From NCBI GenBank assembly GCA_003952965.2, contig CM025856.1, positions 5,219,234 to 5,283,233 of the forward strand: a stretch of 64,000 bases of DNA. Direction: 5' to 3'. Every line of letters starts with the position of its first letter. The stretch's first letter is position 1. The stretch comes from Morella rubra. Lineage: Eukaryota; Streptophyta; Magnoliopsida; Fagales; Myricaceae. A program made the position numbers and the translations under genes. The notes beneath the pieces were generated by a model. It ran no database searches, was not told where the DNA came from, and saw only the letters and a program-made list of their open reading frames with translations. Of this stretch, positions 23,301 to 35,799 are shown in pieces.

Positions 23301-26300
23301 ACACATAGGGGATCGACCTCTGTTAGTCTGTCTCTATGTGGTTTGGGCCATAGCCTTCTCATGGCCACGGGATTTGAGATTTAGAGGTTAATTCTGCAGC
23401 CTCTGTGTTGTTTCTTGTGGATTTCTGGGATGATGTCTCACAGATATGTGATGTTCTCTGTGGATTGGCCAGATGTGTGGGAGGTTCACAGCGTTAGGAG
23501 TTTTAAGAATATCACCTTACTTACCCAAAACGAAAAAGGATACGGAAATAGGTTATTGGCATTCAAAACACAGAAACCGAACTCGACAAAGTGCTTATCC
23601 TAATTAAATAGATTTCTGCATCGATCCAGTATTACAGTGTAGCTCTATCTAGAGACCACGTCCCCTGTTTAAATCATAGGTTGGGGCAATAACAGATAAA
23701 AAAAATGACCGCATTCACTAAAAACTACGTGTATCTACAGTTGAGTAGAAGGTGAAAAGATTAGATTACGATGGTTTGGTATGTAAACAAAAACCGCTGA
23801 ACTCAACTGAAATGAGTTATTAAAGTTGAAAAGAATTACAAGAACAAGAAGGCGGCCAGAAAGGTGTCTAAGGTAGAGGAGGTCAGAAGGTGGTAAAAAT
23901 ATATCTGTTCTAAGGCAGAGGCGGTCAATTTTGTGCACAATTAAGGTTAATGAAAGATGACCGATTGTTTTGGAAAGCATACCACGCAACAATGCCAAGA
24001 TTCTGCTTATTGCACTTCTCATTCTCATGGGCTGATTTCAATGATTCACATAATGCCAACATATAAAGTTACTGTTGTTAGAAGGACCACAGATTATAGT
24101 TGTTAACCCCTTTCAGTCTATAAAACTACCATACACATAACTGAGGTATCAAAGTATTATTGGCACTGCAGATACGATTTGGTGGTAGATGAAAAGATGT
24201 ATAAGAATTTTATGCATCTCATGATGCAAGCATCCAGTAACAAGACCTTCACTATAATTCACAAATCTGGTAAATCCAAAAACCTTGACATTCGGGGAGT
24301 TGTCCAAATTTTACCATGCAATCTACATAGATATGACCAAAGGGAAGACATGCCATGCACACAGAAAGAGGGGAAGAGAGAGAGAGAGATGAATAGCTTA
24401 CCAGAAGACCGTAAACATCACAATAATGATAAAACTCCGGCCGCTCTGCCAATCCTCCTCCCCAGCAACGTATCATGTTTAGATTCATATCTGCATGAAA
24501 CTTGATGTCTGTTTTGTACCGCTTTTTTGAAAGACGTAGTAACCCATCTGACAATATCCAATTACCACCACGGATAAAAATAGGCTGCCCGTTGACCTTG
24601 AACAACCTTTTAAAAAAATGTATTAGAATGCAGATCGTAATATCAAAATTGAAACTAGGCATAACAGTTAATTCCGTGAGGCACCCATGATGCTGGGGCA
24701 GAGGAAGCTAGGTGACATATACAGTACATGTATAACAATACCTCCCACCAGTGGCACTATCAATATGGCTCTCAATTTTCCGGAATCCAAAAAGATGGGT
24801 CCACACATCAGACTCCCCATAGCCTTCCACGTCAACAGTGATATGAACATTGTACAGGGATTGTTTCCCCATACCATTTGGCCACCATAAGTTGGGCTTA
24901 TAGAAAAAAAGCTGCAAATCCATACCATTAGTGCTTCAACAGGAATAACAAAAACAAACACTAGATAAGGAGTCCATAACAACAGGAGGCTCGAAATGCT
25001 TGGTTCAAGCTGAATGCACACCTGCAGGTCTACATTTTGGAATTTCATGGCATGAATTAGGAAAAAAGCAACTTTCCTTCAATCTATATGGCTCGATATA
25101 AACAATTTTATTTCACAGTCTTCATTTTTCCGAATTTGTGGAGGCGTTTTATGCTTTCATCCCCTCCAAATGGTATGTACGTTTTCCTTTTTCGTTTTGT
25201 TTCTAAGCAGGTATGTGCATTATCAATTAATGAACTCGAAGGAAGTTCATTGCCTAAATGTACAATATCAAATTACGATAACAATAAACTTTTGACAGAA
25301 ATTCGGCTTAACTTTACCAAATCATAACCTTGCCAGGGCTTTTTTTGTTTTCTACTCGACTAATGAGTGTCAAAAACAGTCTACATACAGACCAACGAGG
25401 AAAACTGCTGAAACCTATCGTAGTCATATTTTAGGACATGTCCTCCAGGTAAAAATCTTTAATTGACTGAGCTACAGTCATGCCCTTTGGGAAAAAAATC
25501 TGTACCCAACTGAGCTACAGTGAGCATTATAATCACTACTTAGTATGTCTATACATCGAAAATATAAAACCTGAGAGAATAAATAATGCGCCAAAGCATA
25601 GAATCCTGCAACTGACAACACAATAACAGGAGCTAGAGTAGAAAAAGAGGGTACACGACCAGAGTTAGAAATATGAGAAACATTGTCTGTGCAAGAAAAG
25701 AACTAAGGAAAATTCACGAACAGACTCCTATGTATATTTATTGGTTTTCTAAGATGCAATAATAAGTCCACAAGTCGTCTTCATCTCAATTGGGAAGATA
25801 GCCTAGTGCTACACAAACTTCAAGCAGATTCAAACCCACCATTCTAACCTCAGTTTTCGTTCTATATTGTTTTTTCATGTGGGTAAAATCCAATGTTGGA
25901 AGAACTCCAGGTCAGTCTTGTTTTTCTCAGTGGTCCATTTGTAGGAAATCAAAGGGTCCATAAACTTAAAAATGAGCTAAGAGACCAAGAATAAAACAAG
26001 TTTACTCTGTCTGATCAGTACTTTTTAATTGAAACAAGAGTATCTTAGTTATTAAAATGCTTTACAAAGAAGCAAGCTGAAAGAAAAGTATTGTGTGCTA
26101 AGAATAATAAAAATGCATTCTAGCACTAACCTCAGGAAATGTATACTGCACTCGCGAACCGGCAGGGATTGACAGATGCTGAGTATCAAGATGCTCTAAT
26201 AAACAAATGTTTCCCTCCAGTTCTGTTGTCACTTGGATATTCAGAGAACATTGAGCAACCCAGCCGCTTCTATTTTCCAACTCTATTGTAGCATGCAAAT

Positions 26301-29125
26301 ATACCCTCTTGTAGTCATCAAAAAAGGATGAAACCAAGTGGGGATCAATTATCTTGACCGGCTGCACAAAATAGTAACTAATCAACATCGAAAACTTAAT
26401 CTAAATAAAAAATCATAGAATAAGTCTGCTGCACAAATAACATGACCAAAAATAAATGTTATAAGGAACTAAAGGAAGTAAACCAATATATGGTACACTT
26501 TTTTCTTTGGGTAAGCATGCATATTTACAGCACAAGAGGGCATTGATTAGCTCGTATGACACGATGAAGTTCCAGATATCAATGAAATGTAGGTTCATCA
26601 CATATCTTTGTAGGGAAAGAAGTTCAACATTTGCCATACAACTCACCCCCGTTATGGAAACAGATACCTCATCCCACAAGCCAGTGTTTCTATCCCTGTA
26701 ATAGCACAAGGATATTAGAAACATAAATATGCTGCTTTTGATGTAGTATATAAGCATAGGGTTGTTTTCAACTGACAGGGGAACAAATGGATGGGTGCCA
26801 ATAGGATCACAAAATATTGTTAAAGCCAAACACCACAATGTTCGAGAGAACAAATGTAGATTTGCCTTTTCCGCCAAGGGATGCACATAGAATCCCAGCA
26901 CAGTGTTTTTCCTAGAACACTTACATATATTTAATAAATCCTCTCCATACTTCATGTCTCTAGTATGTCTAATAATGTTAGCATCATCATGAAATATCAT
27001 TTCTCATAATCAAACGAGAAACTGGAGGAAACAATATCATTAGGGAAAGCATAGCAATCATAATTAGCACCTCCCGATCAAAACTAACAACAAAGTCACC
27101 TTATAGGAGCCATCCAATCCCAACCCTCAACGTATTGTGCGGCAACATCTTTTCCGATCTGCAGTGACAATAAACTAATTTCAGATAGCATGTTTTGCAA
27201 ACATACAAAAATTCATTTCTCCACTCCATCCTTCCAGTTGCATCGGATCCAAAATTATTGATGTAATTCCCACATATTAGCCATAAAGAAAAGAATACAA
27301 AAAACTTAAATTGATTGTTGATTTAGCAATAAACCTCATGATCACCACCTTGCCCCCCATCAGGAGGAATTCTCCCAGGATGATCTGGAGGGTGAACAAG
27401 AACAGCAAGCAAATTTTGACCATTCGGATGCAGAATATCAGTGACATTGAGAGAATGCCTCCGAAACATCCCTTTCGGCAAGACCTTTTTGTGCCCATTT
27501 AAATATAAATCTGCAGAATAATTGATCCCACGAAAATTCAGATCCAAGTGCTGATTTCCTGACTGCAGAAAGTCAATCAATTAGACATGCACAAAAGTAT
27601 GTAAGAGAAAAAGAAGCGGATCAGATTCAAGACTAAGAAGCAAAAAGACATAGAACTGCCAGCTTCTACACGACTTGATGAATTACAACTCAATCTGAGA
27701 TGTAAAAACAGATATCAAGAAAAATTATAGCTTACAAGAGTATCTACTGATTAAAATTTGGCCCATAATGATAGCTAACTATCAAACACTGACCCATTGG
27801 TAGAAACTAATGTGAACAGATACATTGACAGTAAAATGACACTGTCAAGTGAAATTTTTATGGAACGAAAATCAAAAGTAAGTTTTACAAAATCTGCCCA
27901 TATTATTTATTTCATCAAAAGGAAACCACAAAATAACAATTATATGTTCATGTATTGCATACCAGCGTACTCTGAAAAGTTGTGAAAAACCAGAATGTGT
28001 AGTACTCTCTCCCAGAATCAGCAATATCTATAATTGTCTCATTTTCCAGGCCGTAGAAAGGATCAGGAATGACTTTGTTCTTCACCAAGGTTGCCAGAAC
28101 ACTGTCAATTAAATCACTGTTAGACCTGAACCCTCGAAAAATACAACCTTTTCTTTATTTCCCACCTCCCTTAGAAAGTCCCCATAACAATGAATATATA
28201 AAGACATAAAGATAAAACATTTTCTTGTCTATGAATTATAATGGACGCTAGATTCTACACAAGTACCATCAACAGATGCACAAACTGAAGGATAAAGCAC
28301 CACGGAGTGCTATAAAAGTATAAACTTCTGACCCCAAAAGTAAATGCTAGGATTTAACTACTACACCAAGTAAAATCACAATGCAACTGAGAGAAGAAAA
28401 AAAAAACAAAGGCAATTACTTAGTAAAGGTTGTGGTATAACTGTCTCAGACAATGGATAGATCTCATCAAACAAGTCATAGCATCTTATGTTTCTTATCG
28501 CCGTAAAAGTACAGCTTCACATTTAAAAAGCTCCCATACTATGTTTTGGTTCCCTTTCCTACGCAACCAAGAACATATTTTACAAAACCCACTAAGCAGA
28601 ACCAATCAAACCCAGTCAATGAATCATTTTGAATGTCAAATCTATTTCATACTTGATTTCACTTCAATAGGTATCGCAAATTCATTAATTTCTTCTTTTT
28701 AGCAACTACATTCACCACTGGAATTGATAGTACTTAAACTGACGTCAAACATAGTAAAAAAGAACTCAAAGCAATGGAGCTCAACTCAGCTATACGAAGC
28801 ACCAAGACTTAAATTCGATGTGTCTGTTCGTCCATTTGAGAGCACTTTACCCAGTTAAGTTTCTAGGTAGAAATGTTTCATACCCATTTGGATCAAAAAA
28901 CCCAGAAATAAATAAATAAAAGAAAATAAGAAGGTGGAAACTGAGGAAGAGTGTGTAATGTGAGAGTATAGGTGTTTACGTTCCGGGAACGACGGCGTTC
29001 ATCCAAGGCGAGGTGGGCCCGGAGGGCGGGTGAGTGGTGGTGAGCTGGGTTCCGCTTAGGTGAATTTCCGTGGACCTCGCGGCAAGCCAACCGGAGTCAA
29101 GCGGAGTCTTCCCTATCTCCGGCAT
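20340..29125 (-). CDS. EBM: Mannosylglycoprotein endo-beta-mannosidase (GH2), intact, 11 exons
   Basis: This enzyme cleaves the Man-beta-1,4-GlcNAc bond of plant N-glycans (EC 3.2.1.152), probably in the vacuole or during glycoprotein turnover. Exons 5' to 3': 29125-28980, 28101-27963, 27562-27335, 27158-27100, 26695-26647, 26361-26131, 24911-24742, 24606-24402, 22613-21942, 21851-21624 and 21134-20340. Lengths total 2922 nt, 973 residues, in frame throughout with GT-AG introns. Recognisable stretches are [17 protein letters not shown] at the start, the GH2 sugar-binding region ([20 protein letters not shown]), [15 protein letters not shown], and WVGGNEQ, where Glu464 is the likely acid/base residue by analogy with GH2 NE motifs. 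The last exon covers the C-terminal beta-domains and ends GGHTVH. In lily the product is cut into three subunits; nothing here shows whether that occurs. No signal peptide is evident at the N-terminus, as in the known family members. A GA-rich 5' leader lies just upstream (29170-29205). Confidence 0.95.
22920..23520. mobile_element. Probable inserted repeat in mannosidase intron 8
   Basis: This block in the intron 24401-22614 has distinctly higher GC and GT content than its surroundings, with repeated GGTGGTG and CAGCCAT phrases. It begins after an A-rich (ACAAA)n tract, like the edge of a retroposed element. The plus strand is mostly open for short stretches (23101-23298) but resembles no protein I know. 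It is probably a fragment of a dispersed retroelement. No target-site duplication was found. Confidence 0.4.
25776..25880 (+). mobile_element. Possible tRNA-derived SINE fragment in mannosidase intron 6
   Basis: A box A-like block (ATCTCAATTGGG, about 25783) is followed 44 bases later by a box B-like block (AGATTCAAACCC, 25826-25837). That spacing fits a tRNA or SINE internal promoter. A T-rich run follows. On the minus strand at 25450-25530 two further box A-like blocks (TAGCTCAGTTGGG and TAGCTCAGTCAA) occur as a short direct repeat. No full cloverleaf could be folded by eye. Confidence 0.4.
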
Positions 29126-29169
29126 TACTGCGATCCTGGGCTCGCTCAGAGACAAAAGCTAAAGACTAG

Positions 29170-29205
29170 ACTCTAGAGAGAGAGAGAGATGGAGAGAGAG
29201 TCCAT
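29170..29205. repeat. GA-rich tract in the mannosidase 5' leader
   Basis: Alternating GA runs interrupted by one ATG-containing triplet. It lies 45-80 bp upstream of the start codon, in the likely 5' UTR or core promoter, as often seen in plant TATA-less promoters. Confidence 0.6.
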
Positions 29206-29280
29206 TTCCACTAGTCGGTGAACTCTTCGCCTTTGTCAGAGAGAGGGAATTGATTGAGGTGGGGTCGAGCCTGTCTCATG

Positions 29281-29396
29281 TCCAACTGGACCTGTCCGTT
29301 TGTTTTACCGCGAGAGAGATTTTGTGGGGTCGTGTCTGTCCAACTGGACCTGTCCGTTTGTTTTACCGCGAGAAATTTTGTGGGTGTCTGTATAAC
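29281..29396. repeat. Tandem duplication, 58-bp unit, two copies
   Basis: TCCAACTGGACCTGTCCGTT occurs at 29281 and 29339, and the copies stay alike through ACCGCGAGA and TTTTGTGGG. The second copy lacks a few bases of the GA run. It is in the promoter-proximal DNA of the mannosidase gene. Confidence 0.85.
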
Positions 29397-29740
29397 TTCT
29401 TATTATTTCACAACTGGTTTTCAAGATTTACCGTGTTCCGTTAAGTATAGATTACCTTAAACGACGTCGTTGAAGGCAATTTACCCAATAGTACGCCGTC
29501 CGCTTCAATGATTTTGATCTGGCAGTAATTTTTTATATAAGAAAATATGAGTGCACGTGCTTCAGTGTCGGGCCTCCATAAATTGGGCCGAGAATTACGA
29601 ATGAGATCATAGTGATGGAGTATTGCAAGAATTTCGTCAATGTTTTTTCTTTCTTTCTTGCTTATATGATGCTTTAGAGCTTTTTTTGTTACGATCTAAT
29701 CGTCCTCACTTCAATATTATATATATATATTGGGGAAAAG

Positions 29741-30037
29741 TCATTTGTGCACTCTTAAACTATTACAACAATTTTAAATAAGAGTCTAATTATTATTTTG
29801 ACACATTTAATTTTACAATTATTAAATTTTATTAATTTGTGACCCTAAAACAATCAAATTATACCACTTGTGTTATAAAATGAGTTATGTGGCGTAATTT
29901 TGACCGTTAGATTTTATTTTAGGACACCAATTGATTGGATTTTAAAAATTAAAAAGTTCAATGTATAAAAAATGATAATTAAAACTCTTATTTAAGATTA
30001 TTTTGATAGTCTGAGAGTTTAAGGTAATTTTTTCTCA
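29741..30037. mobile_element. MITE with long imperfect terminal inverted repeats
   Basis: The left end (GGGGAAAAGTCATTTGTGCACTCTTAAACT) and the reverse complement of the right end (GAGAAAAAATTACCTTAAACTCT) align, and the similarity continues inward through TAAATAAGAGT. Length is about 300 bp with no coding capacity. Boundaries are approximate. Confidence 0.6.
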
Positions 30038-31180
30038 TATATAAATATGCCCACTTAATTACCCTAATTCTTGATGTCAAAAAAATTGAAAGGATATCTT
30101 CTAGTGGAAACATCTTTATGGTTACTAAAAAGACCATAATAGTTGGTGAATAATTAAAATAAGATACATAAATTACGAGTATGCCAAGAGAGGTCTTGGC
30201 TAACCTAATAGGGACTCACCACAATGTCTCAATGTCAAGTTATGTACATGAGTTCTTGTCGTTTATACTTTTTTCCATTTAATCCTTAGAAGTTTTGTAC
30301 TATAAACCCTTAGGATAATGACTCTTTTCTAAATTAGTCCTTCCATCCATCTTATTAACGGAATTGTCGACGTAGTTAACAATAATAATAAAAAATTGAA
30401 ATTAAAATTAAAATAAAATTTAAAAAATAATTAAATTAGAAAAATATGGAAAAAAAAAATTCAAATGAAAAAAATACAACAAAAGTTATGACTCTCCACT
30501 CTTCGAAAAAATATAATAAATTAAATAAATACCTGGAAAATACGAAAGAAAGATACAAAAAATTGTAATAAATCTGAAATAAATAGTAAAAATAAAAATC
30601 AAATGAGAAAAATACACAAAAAATACAGAAAAGGAAAATGCTGATGGTAAAAAGGTATGACCCTCAAATCATTAATTCTGAGTTTTTATAAAAAATTTCA
30701 AGAATTTGATGTTGAGATTTTTTTTTTCATTTTTCTGTTTTTTTTTTCACATTTGATTTGCATGTTTACAATGGGTTTCAATTTTTGTCTCTTTATTTTC
30801 TATTATTTATTTAATTTATTATATTTTTCCAAGGTGTGGAGGGTCCTATCTGTTTGTAGCATTTTTTTTTTCTATTTTTCTTATTTTAATTTGATTGACT
30901 CAAGGAGAAAGAATGGCGTTTTTAGTCTTCCAAGACTATGGAAGCGCAGTTGGTTACTCCATGTGAATGCGTATTCACGATGTTGGATTGGAAAACTGTC
31001 TCAAAAATAAACCCCGATTGAAAAGGGGGCGATTAGTACACCAAAGGTAGTTGCTATATGGTAGAAGATATATTTATATTTAATTAATATTTTTTAATAT
31101 TTTTTTATTGTTACAGTTAGTCACTTCCGCACTTCCCTAGTTCCCTTAGCAAGATGGACAGAAGGACTAAATGGGGTAAG
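30038..31180. other. AT-rich gene-free stretch
   Basis: Very AT-rich DNA with long A and T runs. An open frame at 30657-31010 is low-complexity Phe-rich translation of T runs and is not a gene. Nothing else was recognised. Confidence 0.4.
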
Positions 31181-31188
31181 AGTCTCTA

Positions 31189-31755
31189 CGGTGCCAAAAT
31201 CAGGATTCTAATAGAAGTAGGTCGAATTCCTATGAAAAAATGACAAAATATTTTTTTTTACTATACAATGCAAAAAAATATTTTAGAGTTAAAATATAAA
31301 AAATTAAGGACTAAAAGCACTAAAAATATTAAAATACACGTACCGTACTATTTGCTTATCTATTATCTAAATAAAATAAAATTAATCAATCTGATTTCAT
31401 AACCTAATCACAGTTTCACAACTTAGTCCTAATTACAATTTCAATATAATATACAATCAAATCCTAATCAAATATTCACAAATTAATCACATTATTCATC
31501 ACAATATCATCAATAAATTCATCAAATATCAAATTCATCACATTATTCATCAATAATTAAAATAAATTCATCACAAAGTCACAAACAGTTAATAATCCTA
31601 ATCAAACCCTAATCAAAGATTCACAAATTCACAACAATCCTAATCAAATTCACAAACCCCTAATTAAATTCATAATCTGTTTAATAGAAAAACAATCAAA
31701 TTCATAATAACCCTAATCTATTTTATCATTTATGGTCATCAGTGTACTTGGAGGC

Positions 31756-31796
<41 letters not shown>

Positions 31797-32314
31797 TTGG
31801 AGGCAATTGGCAGAAGAGGTAGAGAGTGAGAGAGGGAAGTTTGAGCAGTGTTGGAGGAGGAGAGGCAGGCTAGAGAGAGAGGCAGAGTGAAAGGGGGAGG
31901 CTGCCGTTGGCTGCCGGAGGCTGGCGTCGTCCAGCGGGAGGCGAAGGTTGCAGGTAGTGGGGAGCAGTCGAGCAAAGTGACTCATAGATGGGCGTTAGGG
32001 AGAAGGGAAAACTGAGGGGGGTGGGGGGTGAATTAAACTAGGGCGGTTTTTATTTTTTATTAAAAAAAAACTAGAGAGTGAAACGGCGCTGGTTCAACCT
32101 CTGTGAATTTTTTTTTAAAAAATAAAGGGTCGGCCTGCGCCTGCGCCTAGGCCGTTGGGGGCCTGGGCAATTGGGGGGGCGAGCCTGGGTTGTTGGGGGG
32201 CGGGCTGGGCTGTTGGGGGGAGGGCTGGGCTTAACACTTGGAAAAAAAAATTGAGGAATTTTCAGGCAATAGGGGGCGGCTATCCCCCATCGTCCCTGTG
32301 TAGTTCCGCCCCTG
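31189..32314. mobile_element. Non-autonomous hAT-like element with 8-bp target-site duplication
   Basis: AGTCTCTA flanks the element exactly on both sides (31181-31188 and 32315-32322). The right end, read inward, is CAGGGGCGGAACTACACAGG, a form common at plant hAT termini. The left end, CGGTGCCAAAATCAGG, is a decayed match. The interior is AT-rich to the left, with a (GA)n run at 31759-31794 and GC-rich sequence to the right, without coding capacity. A 30-bp block near 31315 (ATTAAAATACACGTACCGTA) recurs near 62825 beside a hAT-like transposase relic, suggesting a deletion derivative of that family. Confidence 0.7.
31759..31794. repeat. (GA)n microsatellite
   Basis: An uninterrupted GA dinucleotide run of about 36 bp inside the hAT-like element. 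Confidence 0.95.
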
Positions 32315-32533
32315 AGTCTCTACCCTAAGCATTTCTACAAGACAAAATTTAATCTAAGGACAAAATTAGAAAAAGCGTAAACCACGGATTTCTCTGGGTA
32401 CGTAGCTCTTTTAACTAGTCCCACAAGCTTTTAGCATGGTATAAAATGTAGGGGATCCAAAGCTATGTTCTTTTTGCTAACCACAAGAACGAACCTCCAA
32501 GAAGGCAAAATGCACTTAATACTTTCGACCTTT

Positions 32534-33519
32534 AAAAAATTCGACCCCTCAAAAAACGCATCGCGAACGGCTCTTCTAGAGAGAAAGCCTCCGCCCTCTC
32601 TTTAGAATTTTTGTTTCCCCCTTTCGCCTGAACCCCCTCCCCCCTCACTGCACCTAGCGGCAAGAGGAGTAAGGGCGGGAAGAGCCCCTGCTCCTCCCGT
32701 TGCCCCATCCTTCTCTCTCCTCCCTCTCTCTCGGTCGGATCTCTTCCATTTCTCCCTTTTTCCTCTCTCTTTTGGTCTCCCTCAGTGGCTGTTTTCAATG
32801 CCAAATCCTAGCTTTCCAGGCTAACGTCGGTGGCCACGCGTAGGAGAGATGGTCTCAGCAGCTCCAGGCATCCATTTCTAGTTCTTTCTGGGTGCCGTCG
32901 GCCGGTGCGTGCACCCCCACGCACGTGTGCAGTTGGGCCACATGCCTTCCCTTTTATGGATCTGCTTGGGTGACTCTGCTTGTTTTTTTGGGGCCCAGTT
33001 TTCTGGCTACATTCCGGTCGGCTAGTGGCTTTTTTTTAAGTGTGTTTTGTTATGTTTGTCTTGTGCTTGTGATTTTTATTTATGCAGGATTTTGTGGGAG
33101 AGTGCATGTGGTGGCCACCAAGCTGATGTCTTTGCTTCAGCAATTGTTGTCCCGGTGGTTTTTTGCTTGCTACTTCTCCGTTTTTTGTCATAGACCCTGT
33201 TGTCCATTTGTGTTGGTGTGGATAGTCTTTCGGAGTAGTAGGATACTCGTTAGAAGGCTATCTTTTCGACAGTGTTATTGACGGGTCTTTGGATCCGCTT
33301 AGAATCTACGGACCTTTGGGTCTGTTTTGTTGAGGCCTTTATGGCATATGAAATTTGACCTTCATGGCCATTCGATGTATAGCCCTTAGGGCTTTAATTG
33401 ATGCTGTAATGGGCTTTATGCCCCTGTTGTTTGTATTCGGTCTTGTAGGGTTGTCTGTATTCAACACAGTTGTATGTTTTCCTATGAAATGAATTTCACA
33501 TTTGCTTAGAAAAAAAAAA
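32534..33519 (+). mobile_element. Poly(A) retroposon (LINE-derived) with 16-bp target-site duplication
   Basis: AATACTTTCGACCTTT at 32518-32533 is repeated with one mismatch as AATACTTTCCACCTTT at 33520-33535. The right copy follows directly after an A tract (33510-33520), the hallmark of target-primed reverse transcription. The 986-bp insert has a pyrimidine-rich 5' part and a 3' part ending GAATTTCACATTTGCTTAG before the A tail, like plant LINE 3' UTRs. The open frame at 32892-33281 is not recognisable as gag or reverse transcriptase. It is probably a non-autonomous or internally deleted LINE copy. Confidence 0.75.
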
Positions 33520-34069
33520 AATACTTTCCACCTTTGCTATTCAAGAAAATTCTCGAACGCATTGATCTAGTGTGATCTAGCGATTTATCTTTCAAGCAGA
33601 TATTATTGGGTTATTTAATTGAAATTTATTTAATTCGCATTGGCAATCAAGGTAGGGTAAAAACAGAACTGTCATGTTCTACATGTTTTGTTGGACGAAT
33701 TGCGTCGTGCTATTCAGATGTATATAGACACAAAAATTACCATATGCATATAAACTTTTGGTAGGACTCACTTGTCTAATCGAATATTATTAAATGTTAT
33801 AAGTTTAATAATAGTATATTCTTCTTTCTCTTAATTCCACCATTGTATTTTAACAAAAAACTTATAGAAGATTTGATCCGTCAAAACAAAGACGTTTTAG
33901 GCACTTGTCTGAGGGCTTCGAAGAACGACACTGCAACAGAACCTGGACTCTTCAGGTGGCGAGTAGCATCCAAGTTAGCTGGTGACTCTGGTGGCTGAAA
34001 AAGAGTCTAAAGGAGCACAAAAGGGCCAGTCCTTTCGAGAGGTGTTGGTGGAGGTGTCACAAACTGAAA

Positions 34070-35030
34070 AACCTAGTTTAGACTCTATTAACACCTAGAA
34101 GGGGATGAATAGATATTTCCCTTCTAATTAAAAATTCAATAACAATTTTAAAATAAGTTCTAAAATTATCTAGTCTACATATGCAGAATAATCAATTCAA
34201 TCAATAAAATAAGCAGTGAAAAATCAAATCAAACTTCAATCACATAAAAAGACAAGAATTTGATGACGAAGTGGAAAACCTTTAAAAAACCATTTAAAGG
34301 AAAAATCACTTTGGGTTAGCAGCCACCTGAAATCCATTAAGAAGAAAACCTTACAAATGGTGGCTCTAACAACCCTGATGTAATAATTCAAGCGTCCCTA
34401 CTTAGACCCTCTCCATGCGGCATTTACCTCAGACTTCTAAAGTTCTTCTTATGGATTCTTCATAAACAACCTTGTTATTCAACAATCTTTTAACACTCTA
34501 AAGGCTTCACAAAAGAAAAGTCGATTCAATGGTGATTTTGTGTGAGAAAAGCTAATTAAAATTGAGGTCATAAATCTCTGGTAGTTTTTTTCTCTCTCAA
34601 ATGGAGGTTCTAAGAACTTAAAAACAACCTTTTTAGGGTTTTGGGACAGCCGCCAACAACTAATGAGAGATCCTCTAAAATTTTTAGTAAATAAGAGGCT
34701 GAAAGGGTGGGTTTTTTGAATTTTGATGATTCACGCTTGAAAGTAGGTCAAAGGTCAGGAGGTTGAAAATAATCTGTCAAAATTCTGCATGCATGTCACG
34801 CTCAAGCGTAGGTCGAGTGTCAGGAGGGCGTGGGTCGAATGTGGGTCAAACCTCACGAGAGCATCAATTAAACCTCAAGAGGGCATGAACTCAACTTGCC
34901 TTCATAACAACATGAGAAGCTTCCAAAACTCTTGAATGGCAATACAAACTTAAGATAAAATAATTACAACTCAAAAAAGACATATTTTGACTTGGAATTT
35001 TGTCAATAACAAAAAGACTATGACACAAAC
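34070..35030. repeat. Dispersed non-coding repeat, unclassified
   Basis: This starts around AACACCTAGAAGGGGATGAA, the same style of opening as the repeat at 56470 (AACCCAAGAGGGGAGGGGTG), and ends in a similar GTCAATAACAAAA phrase. Such roughly 1-kb non-coding repeats with a GGGGTGAAT-type opening recur in many plant genomes. I cannot assign a superfamily. No terminal repeats were found. The open frames at 35042-35485, just to its right, have no recognised similarity. Confidence 0.4.
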
Positions 35031-35799
35031 CTTGTTTAGAAGTGTCAGTTAATGAGAGGAAGCCTGAAATCTTGAACGGTGAAGTTTTTGTGCAATTTTC
35101 AAAGGAGGAGGCTGTTGATCAACAGTTGGCTAGCTGGCCCATCCTGTTTTACTATGGTGCTTCATTTTTTGGGTTCGAGACCGTAGTTGGATGTTATTCG
35201 CTTTCACATAAAAACTTGGTCTGTGTTTGGCAAGCTAAAATTTTTTGAAAATTGTTTTACAGGGCATCAAAACACAGGCTTGTTGAAGTGAGCACAAAGT
35301 ACAAACAACCACAGGATCACACGAAGACATCGCCTGAAAACGAAAAACAAAAAACAAAAAAGATAGACAGTAAGTGTGGTTTATTAACTATGCCTGTTGT
35401 TAGGGCATCGAATAATCCTAAGCAAGTTTTAGTTTGGCTAGTTACTGAAGAGAATTTTTTCAATGTGATGGCAAAGGAGTCCTGATATAAATTCTCATAG
35501 TTTCAAGTTGTCCAGGTGAACTAGCCATTAGTTTTTCAATGAAAGCTTAGTCCTCGATCATGCTGGTTTGGGTAATGCTTTTTGACTTGTCTATTTTTGT
35601 TTCACGAGTCTGCACTTCATAGTATTTGTTGCTCCTCTCGAGAAGATCCTTAAAAGAGATAATTCTACTGCATGTGTGTCTGGCCTTCTAGAGCACGTGT
35701 TTGTATTGAGATAGATGTAAACCTCATTTCAAAATTTTAGTAGGTTTCGTATGAAAAATATACTCCCTTTTGTGCGAAGTATTAAAATCTAGCATTACA

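Noticed and set aside
30657-31010. 117-residue Phe-rich open frame
   Set aside because: Low-complexity translation of T-rich DNA with no coding signature.
31713-31985. Ser/Leu-rich open frames of 78 and 90 residues
   Set aside because: Produced by the (GA)n microsatellite read on the minus strand inside a transposable element.
32532-33281. Open frames of 90 and 129 residues
   Set aside because: They lie inside a retroposon bounded by target-site duplications and contain no recognisable domain.
35042-35485. Open frames of 68 and 77 residues, nearly adjacent
   Set aside because: They could be exons of an unknown gene or retroelement debris. No motif was recognised and no neighbouring exons were found, so no gene is called.
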